A stretch of DNA of 64,000 bases from Dromiciops gliroides (lineage: Eukaryota > Chordata > Mammalia > Microbiotheria > Microbiotheriidae). Below are positions 43,236-53,302 of the stretch, one piece after another (position 1 is the stretch's first letter; every line of letters begins with the position of its first letter). The notes below the pieces were generated by a model, which made no database searches, was not told where the DNA came from, and saw only the letters and a program-made list of their open reading frames with translations. The DNA is taken from contig NC_057866.1 of NCBI RefSeq assembly GCF_019393635.1, forward strand, positions 232,286,359-232,350,358, read 5' to 3'. The position numbers and the translations under genes were made by a program.

Positions 43236-43735
43236 AGCAATGTCTACTGGACTTGATTTGGAAACCCATCTCAGATCCTTAAGTTCCTATGGGACCTTGG
43301 CACATGGCTTTGCCTCCATTGGCCTTGGTTTCCTCCTCTGTTGTTGTTTGTCCTTCGTTCTTAAAGAGGACCATGACATGGGAGTGATGTCATGACTTGT
43401 ACTGAACTGAATTTAAGTGAGGGAGGGCTGTACAAGGTCACTAACCTTACTCTCTCCTCTAGAGCCAAATGGGTCCAGTGGCAAGACATATATCAGGACA
43501 ACTGGAGATGGCCTTGGATGTTTAAGGCAATTGGGGTTAAGTGACTTGCCCAGGGCACACAGCTAGTAAGTGTCTGAGGTGAGATTTGAATTCAGGTCCT
43601 CCTGACTTCAGGGCTAGTGCTCTATCCACTACACCACCTAGCTGCCCTCCTTCTCTGTAAAATAAGAGTGTTAGACTGGATAGGTTTGAAGTTCCTTCTG
43701 GCACTATGCTCATTTGATTCTATTTCTCCACTAAT
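43236..43735 (+). mobile_element. MIR-type SINE split by a composite insertion
   Basis: The first half ends 'ccttggtttcctcctctg' at 43340; the second half resumes 'taaaataagagtgttagact' at 43658 and ends 'agttccttctggcacta'. The two halves join into the expected MIR tail. Confidence 0.7.
43341..43647 (+). mobile_element. Composite retroposon: RTE-like 5' part joined to antisense CORE-SINE
   Basis: 43341-43520 matches the start of the RTE-like family ('cgttcttaaagaggaccatg', 'gaatttaagtgagggagggc'). At about 43521-43647 it passes straight into a reverse-oriented CORE-SINE ending 'cacctagctgccc'. 'tcctcctctg' (43331-43340) and 'tccttctctg' (43648-43657) flank the whole, so both parts moved as one unit. 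I believe such a composite is a known marsupial family. Confidence 0.75.
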
Positions 43736-44615
43736 TCCTTAGGTTACAAAATGTGTTTGCACCCACAAGGGATAGACTCTACAAGGATCCAGAGTACTAT
43801 GTAGCTCTCCATCTAACCTCATTCAAGTTCCCTTTTGGCTGTTCTGGATTCAACTATTTTCTACTAACAATTTCTAACTTCCCTGAAGTTGGAGATAGTT
43901 ACCAGATCTCTAAAATGAGTGCCCAGATGGCCCTCTTTTAATTGCCATCCAGATAAGATCATTTCGCTACTCCCCAACCCTACCTTTCCCACATAACGCA
44001 GAGGGATTCAAACACAAGTACCTATCATTTTATAGTTTGCTGGGAAAGTCTCTTCTCCTGTGCATTCGTTTCAAGAAAATTCTGTTTCACATTGACTCCC
44101 ATTATGAAATTGATGACATGTTGGGAGCAGGAGGGGACTAAGTGACTAAGTTAAATTCCTTAAAGGATAAGGAGTTAAGGAATGGATGAAGGAGTGACCT
44201 ATTTGGCAAAATGGGTAGAGAAGTAGTGAAAATCTCCAGAGGTCTCTTCAGTCTTCTGATTCAAAGAGAATGGGGCTAAGGGCTTATGATAAGATTTCCA
44301 TGATCTGCAAAGATTTAACTAGTGATAAAATTTTGCATTCGGTATTTTTCATCACTTAACCTCTCAGTATGCCCAAGGCTCAAAGTTGCAGGGCAGGTGG
44401 TGATTTGCATTAGTAAAGGATCAAGGAATTCCCCATATAGGACTGGTTAAAAAAATTCTAGGGGAATTCCTTTAGAAAAACAAAATCAAATCTTCTCTAT
44501 TGAGAGAAGGGAAGGAAGATTGGAGTTGGAGTGGGAATGAACTGGCAGAAGGCAACAAAGAGTAAAAATGATTAGATTATCCCTAAGCATAGAATGATGG
44601 TAGCAATAGGTAAAT
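43736..44615. other. About 880 bp unassigned
   Basis: No repeat family or convincing frame. Confidence 0.4.
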
Positions 44616-44625
44616 GTTGCCATTG

Positions 44626-44877
44626 AGGGGCAGCTAAGTGTCACAATAGATAGATTGTTAGGTCATGAAGATTCCTCTTCCTGAGTTCACATCTGACTTT
44701 AGACACTTACAGCTGTGTGACCCTGAACAAGTCACTTAACCCTGTTTACCTCAGGTTCTTCATCTATGAAATGAGCTGGAGAAGGAAATGGCAAATTACT
44801 CCAGGATCTTTGCCAGGAAAACCTCAAATGGGGTCAACAAGAATCAGACATGACTGAAAATGACTGAATGATAACAA
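44626..44877 (+). mobile_element. Long CORE-SINE type, full length
   Basis: Head 'ggggcagctaagtgtcacaa' through 'gagctggagaaggaaatggc', 'ccaggatctttgccaggaaa' and 'cagacatgactgaaaatgac'. An 8-bp repeat, 'gttgccat', lies at 44616-44623 and 44878-44885. Confidence 0.88.
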
Positions 44878-45267
44878 GTTGCCATGCTCTGATAAATCTA
44901 GACTGTTGGCTCATTAGAGAGAGAGGAGAAAATTTCAGGCAGGATGATACAGGATTCAGCTTGAAGCTGTCATTCTTGGCCTGCTTGAAATATTTATTCA
45001 TTGATCCCAGTAGACATGAGTATAGGTATATAGCTGATACAGGATAAGGGCTCCAGGGGCTAAAAGAATGAGGAGCTACAGGGGCCTAAGGCTTCCTGTC
45101 TTTGTAATCATATAGGACATTCTTTGGCTCTAGGTCCTCTCTCCAACCTCTCCTTTCCTTCTCTACTTTACCCACTTATCCACTGCTCCCCTTTCCACAA
45201 TCACCTTCTATTGCTTCCAGGCATTTTCTCTTCTCCTCTGACTTACTGTGGAAAAAATATACATAGT

Positions 45268-45409
45268 GAGGGCAGCGAGGTGGCACAATGGATAAAGCAT
45301 AGACCCTGGATTCAGGAGGACCTGAGTTCAAATCCAGCCTCAGACACTTGATACTTGCTAGCTGTGTGACCTTGGGCAAGTCACTTAACCCTCATTGCCC
45401 CGCAAATAC
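45268..45409 (+). mobile_element. WSINE1-like CORE-SINE with CA-rich tail
   Basis: Body close to the family; the tail is 'caaatacacacacacatac' rather than A-rich. No certain duplication. An unassigned gap of about 390 bp precedes it. Confidence 0.9.
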
Positions 45410-45429
45410 ACACACACATACATACTGAC

Positions 45430-45660
45430 ATAGCTTTAGATTTGGAAGGGACCTTAGCAATTATATTATGATACTTTGAGATTTGCAAAACCTTTAGAAT
45501 GTTATTTCATTTGATGCTCTCCATAACCCTGTGGGGCAGGTGGTATTATCACCCATATTTTTTAGATAACAATGAATTGTCAGGAAGGATTTGCACTCAG
45601 CTCTTCTTGACCCCAGGGCCAGCTCTCTTTCCAGCATGTTACCTAGTTGCCTCATCTAAT
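45430..45660 (-). mobile_element. MIR3/THER-like SINE
   Basis: 'tttgagatttgcaaaacctt', 'ccataaccctgtggggcagg', 'gcactcagctcttcttgacc', 'catgttacctagttgcctc'. Confidence 0.65.
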
Positions 45661-45865
45661 ATTTCATTGGATAAATAAAGAAAGTAAGAGCTTGAGCCCC
45701 TGAGATTTAGTGACTTGCCCAACATTACACAGAGAAACACCATTCTTAGTCCAAAGAGGAAAGAGCTATGGTCCTCTGTCTACACATAGAGTACTTTTTT
45801 CATGATGCTCCAAAGCCTCTGTGCAAGTCTGAGGAGCATCCTGGCATAGCAGAGAGAAGCTAGGA

Positions 45866-45985
45866 GTTTGGAGGTAACAACCACCACCACCACAACAACA
45901 ATAACAACCAGTATATATAAGCACTTGAAGGTCTGCAAAACATTGTACATATACTGGCTTATTGGTAGAAAGATCTGGATCCAAA
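45866..45985 (-). mobile_element. MIR3/THER-like fragment with (CAC/CAA)n
   Basis: A triplet-rich stretch 'accaccaccaccacaacaac' leads into 'aagcacttgaaggtctgcaa' and 'acattgtacatata'. Confidence 0.45.
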
Positions 45986-46158
45986 TCCCACTTCTAACAT
46001 ATAATACTTTGAAGGGAAACTGTCCAAACCTACCTTTTAATACTCAAAATTATACTAGAGTTTCCCATCTTCATTGGTGGAAGAATTTATTTTGTACTAC
46101 AACTTCCCACACCAGTGAAATCACTGGCATAGATTCCTTTCTACTACCCTCTCCCTCC

Positions 46159-46301
46159 TTTTTTTTTTTGCAGGTCAATGAGGGTTAAGTGACTTGCCCA
46201 GGGTCACACAGCTAGTAAGTTTCAAGTGTCTGAGGCTGGATTTGAACTCAGGTCCTCCTGAATCCAGGGTCGGTGCTTTATCCACTTCACTGCCACTGCC
46301 C
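46159..46301 (-). mobile_element. WSINE1-like CORE-SINE
   Basis: Reverse-oriented, head end 'cactgccactgccccc' altered. Flanks 'ccctctccctcctt' and 'ccctttcccctt' are only loosely similar. Confidence 0.88.
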
Positions 46302-46619
46302 CCAACCCTTTCCCCTTAAAAGCAATTTTACAACTATATAGTCTTGTAACTTCCTCCATTCTCCCATGTTCCTGAAGTAAGCATACAACATGTCAGTCCT
46401 AAGTCTCAGTGGGTGGTCAGATGGTCACAGAAGGACCTATAGACCAGAGAGTCCTGCCAGAGCCTAGCCAGGTGATCTTCAAAGGCCCCAACAATGAGTA
46501 GGATGTCTAGACAGGAATAGGGAGCATGGTGCCAATATAGTCAGAAGAAAAAACAGAGGTCCAGGAAAGCAAGACAGTCAATATCAAGTAAGTTTAGCAT
46601 CAAGTTATGAGGGCTTAGG
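46302..46619. other. About 300 bp unassigned
   Basis: No feature recognised. Confidence 0.35.
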
Positions 46620-46890
46620 TAAAGAGGTGTTCAAGACACATAGTAGTTCAAGTGTTGCATTTGAAATCAGGAAAATCTGGGTTACAGTTCTACCTCTGAC
46701 ACTTCAAAGCTGTGCTCATGTGGACAAGTGACAACTTTTCAACCCCACTTGCCTCATCTGCAAAATGGGTGAAATAATACCTGTGGTTCCCAACTCAAAG
46801 AGTTGTTGTGAAGATCAAACAAACATTGTTTAAAATGCTTTGCAAGCTCTCTCTATAAATGGTATCAAAATTATCATCGTAACCACCATA
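46620..46890 (+). mobile_element. MIR3/THER-like SINE
   Basis: 'caagacacatagtagttcaa', 'ctgcaaaatgggtgaaataa', 'aagagttgttgtgaagatca', 'aaatgctttgcaagctctct'. Confidence 0.6.
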
Positions 46891-47069
46891 ATTATTATTA
46901 CGGATCTAGGATATCGGTTCGGTTTAGGGCACTAAAATTAGAAACAGAGAGTTAGGGTCAGAGGAAAGTTTAGAGGTTTGTGGGGGAAAAATCTGAGTAT
47001 CACTTGTCTCTGAGAAGGGTTTCATCCCAAATATAAAGGCAGCTGACAAATATGACTAAAAGCCATTCA

Positions 47070-47220
47070 TCAATGTGAATAAATGAATGAATGAATGAAA
47101 AAGACTTTATGAAGTGCTTACTCTGTACAAAGCACTTAGCATTTTGAGGATAAAAACAGAAAAGCAAGTGCATCCCTACTGTTAAAGAGTTCATATTCTA
47201 ATGGGAGGAGACAACACATA
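47070..47220 (+). mobile_element. Dispersed repeat, 'agcacttag...acaacacatacagga' family
   Basis: 'tgcttactctgtacaaagca', 'gttaaagagttcatattcta' and 'gggaggagacaacacataca'. Two more copies occur at 53303 and 63020 with the same order, so this is a true family, though I cannot name it. Confidence 0.55.
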
Positions 47221-47439
47221 CAGGAGGCTTCAGCTGCAAATCAGATGGAAGGGACCCATGGTTCTTAGGGTTTAACAGTAAGGCAGATGGCAATGCATCT
47301 TTTAAAATAGCATTTCCGTTGATAAAACACACGTTTCAGATTTTGATTTATTTGATAGTGACTTTTGCGTTGAGAACTTTCTTCTCATTTTTAACTTCCC
47401 AAATTCTCAAAGGTCTCATTTCCAGGATACATAGTGAGG

Positions 47440-47685
47440 CAGCTAAAGGGAACAGTGGGTAGAGTTTTGAGTTGGGCAGACCAGAGTTCAAATATGCTTC
47501 AGCCACTTATTAGCTGTGTGATCCTGGGCAAGTCACTTAACCTGTATCTGCGTCAATTTTCCTCATTTATAAAATGGGAATAATATAATTCCAGGATTGT
47601 TGTGAGGGAAAAAAAAATGAGATGATATTGGTAAAGTGCTTTGTCATACTCTACAGGCTATGTAAATGCTAGTCACTAGTATGTA
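47440..47685 (+). mobile_element. MIR3/THER-like SINE
   Basis: 'gaggcagctaaagggaacag', 'cttattagctgtgtgatcct', 'ctcatttataaaatgggaat', 'aggattgttgtgagggaaaa', 'ttggtaaagtgctttg'. Confidence 0.7.
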
Positions 47686-47820
47686 AAGAACTAATTCAAA
47701 TTTGGAAGAAAAGTACTTCATAATAGATAAATGGTCAAAGGGTATGGGCAAGTGGTTTTCAAAGAAAACAAAACCAAAAATGCTATGAACAATCCTATAA
47801 AAATGCTCTAAATCACTATT

Positions 47821-47963
47821 TTTTTTTTGGTGAGGCAATTGGGGTTAAGTGACTTGCCCAGGGTCACGCAGCTAGTAAGTGTTAAGTGTCTGAGGCCGGA
47901 TTGGAACTCAGGTTCTCTGAATCCAGGGCCGGTGCTTTATCCACTGCACCACCAACCTGCCCC
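47821..47963 (-). mobile_element. WSINE1-like CORE-SINE in L1
   Basis: Flanked by identical 'ctctaaatcactatt' at 47806-47820 and 47964-47978. Confidence 0.95.
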
Positions 47964-48188
47964 CTCTAAATCACTATTAAGGAAAGCAATGCAAATTAAA
48001 ATAACTTGAAATTTATCTTCACACCTATTAAACTGTCAGAGATGACAAAAAGAGGAGAATGACAAATTTTGGAGGGGCTGTGGGGAAATAGGTACATTAT
48101 TTCACTTTTGGTGGGGAGCTATGAATTGTCCCAGCCATTCTGGAAATTAATTTGGAACTATTCCTAGAATGTTACCGAGCTATGCAAA

Positions 48189-48343
48189 CTTTTTTTTTTT
48201 TTTTGGCAGGGCAATGAGGTTTAAATGACTTGCCCAGGATCACACAGCCAGTAAGTGTTAAGTGTCTGAGCCTGAATTTGAACTCAGGTCTTCCTGAATC
48301 CAGGACCAGTGCTTTATCCACTGTGCCACCTAGCTGCCCCTTA
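48189..48343 (-). mobile_element. WSINE1-like CORE-SINE, left part of composite
   Basis: Reverse-oriented with a long T-run. It ends 'cacctagctgcccc' with no duplication of its own; the partner of its left flank ('gctatgcaaactttt', 48179-48193) is found only past the next SINE. Confidence 0.9.
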
Positions 48344-48403
48344 TAGGCTTTCTGCCCTCTAGTACAATGCTTTCTCCCTTACAATCACTTCAAGCAGATG
48401 AGT

Positions 48404-48552
48404 CTTTTTTTTGGGGGGGGGGGTAGGGCAACTGGGGTCAAGTGACTTGCCCAGGGTCACACAGCTAGTGTAAAGTATCTGAGGCTGGATTTGAGCTTAG
48501 GTCCTCCTGACTCCAGGGCCATGCTCTATCTACTAAGTTACCTAGCTGTCCT
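48404..48552 (-). mobile_element. WSINE1-like CORE-SINE, right part of composite
   Basis: Reverse-oriented, beginning with a T-run and a G-run (about 48414-48423). It ends 'cctagctgtcct' next to 'gctgtgcaaactttt' (48553-48567). A 60-bp spacer (48344-48403) of unknown origin separates it from the left SINE. Confidence 0.9.
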
Positions 48553-48904
48553 GCTGTGCAAACTTTTGACATGGTTATATAGCATTACTCTGCCTATACC
48601 CCAAAGACATTAGAGAAAGAACACAAGAATCTCTATGTACAAAAATTTTTATGGCAGCTCTTTTGGTGGTAGGCTGTCCTAATGCAGAATAGCTAAACAA
48701 ATGATATGAATGCTTATGAATATAGTGGATATTATTATGCCATAAGAAATGATGAAATGGACAACTTCAGAGGAAATCAAGAAGACTTATATGTCCTGAT
48801 ACTGATTAAAATGAGCAGGATAATTTCTTCAATAATCCTGATAGAGAAAAACACCTTTGAAAGACTTTAGAACTCTGATAAATTAAATGATAAACCAGGT
48901 GTCT

Positions 48905-49185
48905 AAAATAATAATAATAACTAACACTTATATAGCATTTTCTATAAGTAATGCCAGATACTGTTCTAAGTACTTTGCAATTATTATTTCATTTGATCCT
49001 CACAATAAACCTGAAAAGTAGGTACTATTATTATCATCATTTTATAGTGGAGGAAACTGAGCCAAAGATTTTAAGGGACTTGCCAAGATTCATGCTGTTA
49101 GAAAATGTCTGAGGCTGGTTTTGAACTCAGATCTTCTTGACTACAAGCCTGGCACTCTATCCCTTGTGCCATCTAGCTATTTTTA
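48905..49185 (-). mobile_element. MIR3/THER-like SINE in L1
   Basis: 'ataataataataactaacac', 'tttgatcctcacaataaacc', 'agtggaggaaactgagccaa', 'cccttgtgccatctagcta'. It lies between the ORF2 end and 3' UTR of the L1. Confidence 0.75.
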
Positions 49186-49206
49186 TGAATTAAGAATGAA
49201 GATGAA

Positions 49207-49353
49207 GGGCGGCTAGGTGGCATAGTGGATAAAGCACCGGCCCTGGATTCAGGAGTACCTGAGTTCAAATCTGGCCTCAGACACTTGACACTTACTAGCT
49301 GTGTGACCCTGGGCAAGTCACTTAACCCCCATTGTCCCGCCAAAAAAAAAAAA
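49207..49353 (+). mobile_element. WSINE1-like CORE-SINE in L1
   Basis: Near-majority sequence with a plain A-tail. Identical 'aagaatgaagatgaa' at 49192-49206 and 49354-49368. Confidence 0.96.
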
Positions 49354-49889
49354 AAGAATGAAGATGAAATATGACACTTACCTCCTGATAGAGACATAAT
49401 AAACTTAAAATGCAGAAAAAGACATTTTGGGGGGCATGGCTAATGGGAGAATTAATTTTTTTCCAAACTAAGCAGTTATATATTAAGGGATTTATTTCTT
49501 GGGTTGGTTTATTTTTTTTTAATTTTTAATATTTGTATGTAAGAGGGAAGCCAGTGGGGAGGGTATCAGGTAGTGGCAGGGACATATTAATAAAAATAAA
49601 ACTTTTTATTTGAAAAAAGCAAAAGAAATAAAAGAAAAAGAATGTTTACACAATGCATAGGTTCACTCCCATGCCCTACAATTTTAGTGGGAAAGTCAGC
49701 CCAGGAGGAATAAGAAGTTCTTAGGAAAGAAATTCAAAAGATAGAATAGAAAAAGAAACAAGTTCTGATGAGTGAGATAAGGGAAGAATGTCTAAAAAGG
49801 CCAACATGAATGTACAGGACATTCATCAGTCAATTTAGATTTTTAAAAGACATGCTCTCTTAAAGAGATCAAACATTTGGTACAAAATC

Positions 49890-50320
49890 ATTATTGTTCA
49901 GTCATGTTCATAATCCCATTTGGAGTTTTCTTTACAAAGATATTGGAGTGTGGGGCAGCTAGGTGGCGCAGTGGATAAAGCACCTGCCCCGGAGTCAGGA
50001 GTACCTGAGTTCAAATCCAGCCTCAGACACTTAACACTTCCTTACTAGCTGTGTGACCCTGGGCAAGTCACTTAGCCCCAATTGCCTCACTAAAAAACAA
50101 AAACAAAAACAAAAACAAAAACAAAACAAAGATATTGGAGTGGTTTGCCATTTCCTTCTCCAGCTCACTTTCCAAATGAGGAAACTAAGGCAAACGGGGT
50201 TAAGTGACTTGCCCAGGATCACACATAGCTGGTAAGTGTCTGAGGCCATATTTGAACTCAGAAAGATGAGTCTTCCTGACTTGAGGCCTAGCACCCTATC
50301 CACTATGCCACCGCATTTCC
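49890..50320 (-). mobile_element. Long CORE-SINE, interrupted
   Basis: 'attgttcagtcatgttcata' and 'cccatttggagttttcttta' on the left; 'tttgccatttccttctccag', 'gaaactaaggcaaacggggt' and 'tatccactatgccaccgcat' on the right of the nested copy. Confidence 0.85.
49951..50125 (+). mobile_element. WSINE1-like CORE-SINE nested in a SINE
   Basis: Tail of five (aaaac) units. 'acaaagatattggagtg' at 49934-49950 and 50126-50142 is a perfect 17-bp duplication; the (aaaac)n tail makes its first bases ambiguous. Confidence 0.96.
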
Positions 50321-50785
50321 CTAAATCATCCCCCCTCCCAGATTGAAACACTCTCCTATCAGTAAATCCATAGTCTAGAAGAGAGTGAGGTCAATCTTAG
50401 AGAGTACGTATGTATAGCGCTTTCCTGTGCCACAAGGATTATGGCCTTGTAGAGTCATGGAACTGAATTCCCCTCTCCCCAGAGGAAATAACATATGAAG
50501 TCATTTTCCTGGGCACTACTATGCCCCCTCTCAGCTCAGTGGGAATAGAGGACTCCCTCCGGGCTCATCCCCTTCCCCTTGTTGCCCTCTGGAATAGGAT
50601 TAAGGACATGCCTTCTAAAAGAACTCACAATGCTTGGCTCTTGAAACAATTACAGGAATGTTCCTGCTAAGATATCTGGTATACATAGAACTATACATAT
50701 GACTAGTTCTAACCAATCCCAATCGCGTTCATTATTTGATTTCATCTAATGGCTCAAAGTACTTTATTCATTTAAAATTTATTTT
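50321..50785. other. About 460 bp unassigned
   Basis: No repeat or frame recognised. Confidence 0.4.
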
Positions 50786-50935
50786 AAAAAAAATTTATTA
50801 GGCAGGGCAGTGAGGGATAAGTGACTTGCCCAGGGTCACACAGCTAGTAAGTGTCAATTGTCTGAGGTTGGATTTGAACTTGGGTTCTCTTGAATCCAGG
50901 GCTGGTGCTTTATCCACTGCACCACCTAGCTGCCT
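50786..50935 (-). mobile_element. WSINE1-like CORE-SINE
   Basis: Reverse-oriented, moderately diverged ('gaggttggatttgaacttgg'). The flanks 'catttaaaattt' and 'cctttaaagttt' are only a weak duplication. Confidence 0.88.
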
Positions 50936-51289
50936 CCTTTAAAGTTTTCTCAACTAGCTTATGGCTTTGACTGATTGATTCAGTAAAGGCATTCAAATTT
51001 TCATACCTTTACTACACAATTGATTGATTCTATAACTCATTCCAAGATCCCATCTGATAAAGGTCTTGGAGCAATAGTGCATCTTGTACATTCACTGGGG
51101 TTAAGGTATGGGACTTAGGATAAATGTGACAAATAGCAGCACATCTGAAAAAAAAAGGTCTGATACTTTTAGTGATCTTGCTCAGACTTGAACTGTGAAG
51201 CAAGAAAGACTGTCTAGAGGTATCCCCCTTCCCTACCCCTTCCTCAAAAAAGGAACTAATGCAATGTTAAGTTCACATATCATTTCATC
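50936..51289. other. About 350 bp unassigned
   Basis: No feature recognised. Confidence 0.35.
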
Positions 51290-51475
51290 CTGATTGACAT
51301 GCTTTTCAGGAGACATGAATAAACTGGAGGGAGGGCAATAGATCATTTGAAGGAACTGTAGATGTTTATTCTAAAGTAGACTTTGAGGAGACTTGATATC
51401 TGTCCGAGTATTTGAGGGGATCTTATGTATAGGAGGGATGAGAATTGTTCTGTTGGGAGCAAGAGATAACTGTTG
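51290..51475 (+). mobile_element. Possible L3/CR1 fragment
   Basis: 'gactttgaggagacttgata', 'tctgtccgagtatttgaggg', 'gggatgagaattgttctgtt' resemble the middle of the L3 block seen at 14530-14640. Confidence 0.4.
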
Positions 51476-52190
51476 GTGTTGTTCATCTTTTTATTTTTTT
51501 TTTTCAGGGCAATGAGGGTTAAGTGACTTGCTCAGGGTCACACGGCTAGTAAATGTCAAGTGTCTGAGGATGGATTTGAATTCAGGTCCTCCTGAATCCA
51601 GGGCTGGTGCTTTATCCACTGTGTCACCTAGCTGCCCACATCCTTTCTTTTTGAAGAGAACCAGTGATATCTTTGTGTGATGTGTTGACTTTTATGTGAA
51701 TTGGATTTAAGTGAGACAGAGTTGTACAAAGTTGTCCATCTCATTCTCTCTTCCAGAGCCATCCTAGTCCAGAAGTCAAGATGAATGGCAATTGTCTGGG
51801 ATGCAGTGGACGACCTTGGTGTCTTCAATGTCTGACCAAGGCCTAAGTCCTCCACGGTTCCTGATTCAGCTGTTTTCATGATCATTGGAATAAATTGTTC
51901 TTGCCTATCCCATTCTGCTGGACAAGTTTCTGCTTTTCGGGGCAGACACCCCCCTAACTCATTGACAGCTTTGAGATCTTTTAGTTACCCTCAACCTGGT
52001 TCAGCCAAGATGGTTTTCCTGGTATATGGCCTCTGTGTATGCTATAGCTTCTTGGAGCCACAAATGAGAGTTGGGTGAAAGGTGGGCATTAAAGGTGGAT
52101 GAGCATCCCTGACAAGGGCTCAGCAACTCTCACAGCAGAAGTACTAATCCTCCCTGAACACCCCTTATACCTCACGAATAGAACCGAACA
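51476..52190 (+). mobile_element. RTE-like dispersed repeat, interrupted by a SINE
   Basis: It starts 'tggtgttgttcatc', is split by the SINE at about 51490-51637, and then follows the 22806 copy block by block ('gacgaccttggtgtcttcaa', 'tgaccaaggcctaagtcctc', 'cacccccctaactcattgac', 'ctaatcctccctgaacaccc'). Confidence 0.7.
51490..51637 (-). mobile_element. WSINE1-like CORE-SINE in RTE-like repeat
   Basis: Reverse-oriented; the right edge resumes the host repeat at 'catcctttctttttgaagag'. A diverged 'catcttt/catccttt' duplication is likely. Confidence 0.9.
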
Positions 52191-52341
52191 GAGCCAGGGG
52201 CCAGTACCTTTGTTGCAGAGAGGCAGATTTTGGCTCTCTATATAGGACACATTTCCAAAAATTATTGCCACTTGAAAACACTAGTGGATGCCAAGGTTTT
52301 CCAAAAGTGGGGGTCTTTAAGTAAAAGCTGTATGACCATTT

Positions 52342-52509
52342 TTTTTTGTTTTTGTTTTTTGGTGGGGCAGTGAAGGTTAAGTGACTTGCCCAGGGTCACA
52401 CAGCTAGTAAGTGTCAAGTGTCTGAGGCCAGATTTGAACTCAGGTCCTCCTGACTCCAGGGCTGGTGCTTTACCCACTGTGCCACCTAGATGCCACCTAT
52501 CTGCCCCCT
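52342..52509 (-). mobile_element. WSINE1-like CORE-SINE with duplicated head end
   Basis: Flanks 'agctgtatgaccattt' (52326-52341) and 'aactgtattaccattt' (52510-52525) match with two mismatches. The head ends twice, 'cacctagatgc' then 'cacctatctgcc', a local 10-bp duplication. Confidence 0.92.
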
Positions 52510-52684
52510 AACTGTATTACCATTTGTTGGGAAAACCATAAGAGGGATTCTTCTTCAGGAACAGGTCAGACTATATCACTGATAAGGTCCCTTCTAACTG
52601 AGATTTTGATTCTGATTTGGATCATGTACAACTTCTCCAATTTTTCAAATGAGGGAAAAAACATCCTAAAGAGGTAATGGTTAC

Positions 52685-52745
52685 ATTCAATTCAATTCGA
52701 TTCAATTCAATTCAATTCAATTCAATTCAGTTCAATTCAATTTAA
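52685..52745. repeat. (TTCAA)n pentanucleotide microsatellite, about 12 units
   Basis: 'ttcaattcaattcaattc' with two single-base interruptions (gattc, cagtt). Confidence 0.97.
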
Positions 52746-52799
52746 TAAGGAACATAGAGTTGAGTGGCAGACTTTGAATCAGAACAGAGGTTTATAGGG

Positions 52800-52985
52800 T
52801 CAGAGTTATAAACCTGGAGGAGCCTTAGAGGCTATGTAGTCCAACTCTTTCACTTTACAACTGAGGACACTGAGGACCAGAATGGTTAAGAAACTTGTCA
52901 AACCACATAGCTTGTAAGATACAGAGGGGGAATTTGAACCCAGGTCCTCTGGCTCCAAATTCATTGTTCTTTCCTCTTCAGTCTT
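52800..52985 (-). mobile_element. MIR-type SINE
   Basis: 'cctggaggagccttagaggc', 'tttacaactgaggacactga', 'aacccaggtcctctggctcc'. Bases 52990-53300 after it are unassigned. Confidence 0.6.
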
Positions 52986-53302
52986 TTTAAAATTTTTGCT
53001 CTGAAACATTTACTGGGATTTTGCAAAAACAAGAGTGAACATAAACCCAGTGCAAATGTTCACGAAGACATGTCTACACAACCCTTCTAAGAGAGATGAG
53101 CATATGCATGTCATTGAAAGCAGTTCTGTTCCCCTTTCCAGACTGTACTGTGATGGCCAGGGTCTTATTCTTGTGCTTAAAGAGCATCTTGTCAGAGCAA
53201 GCCCACTAGGACAGGTTGTCAAAGTATAATTTGCATCACATGGTAAGGTGAGACACCTTCTGAACTGCTGGTAAGTCTTGTATCTCTGTGTCATTATTCC
53301 AT

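Larger units (their letters stand above)
47690..49640 (+). mobile_element. L1 3' portion (ORF2 end plus 3' UTR), multiply interrupted
   Basis: Removing the insertions leaves plus-strand L1 text in order: 'agataaatggtcaaagggta', 'aaagcaatgcaaattaaaat', 'ggaggggctgtggggaaata', 'ctatgtacaaaaatttttat', 'gatgaaatggacaacttcag', then the 3' UTR 'cacttacctcctgatagag' and 'aagacattttggggggcatg', ending with 'ataaaaataaaact' and an A-rich tail near 49640. Five SINE bodies sit in it. All frames are destroyed. Confidence 0.75.
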
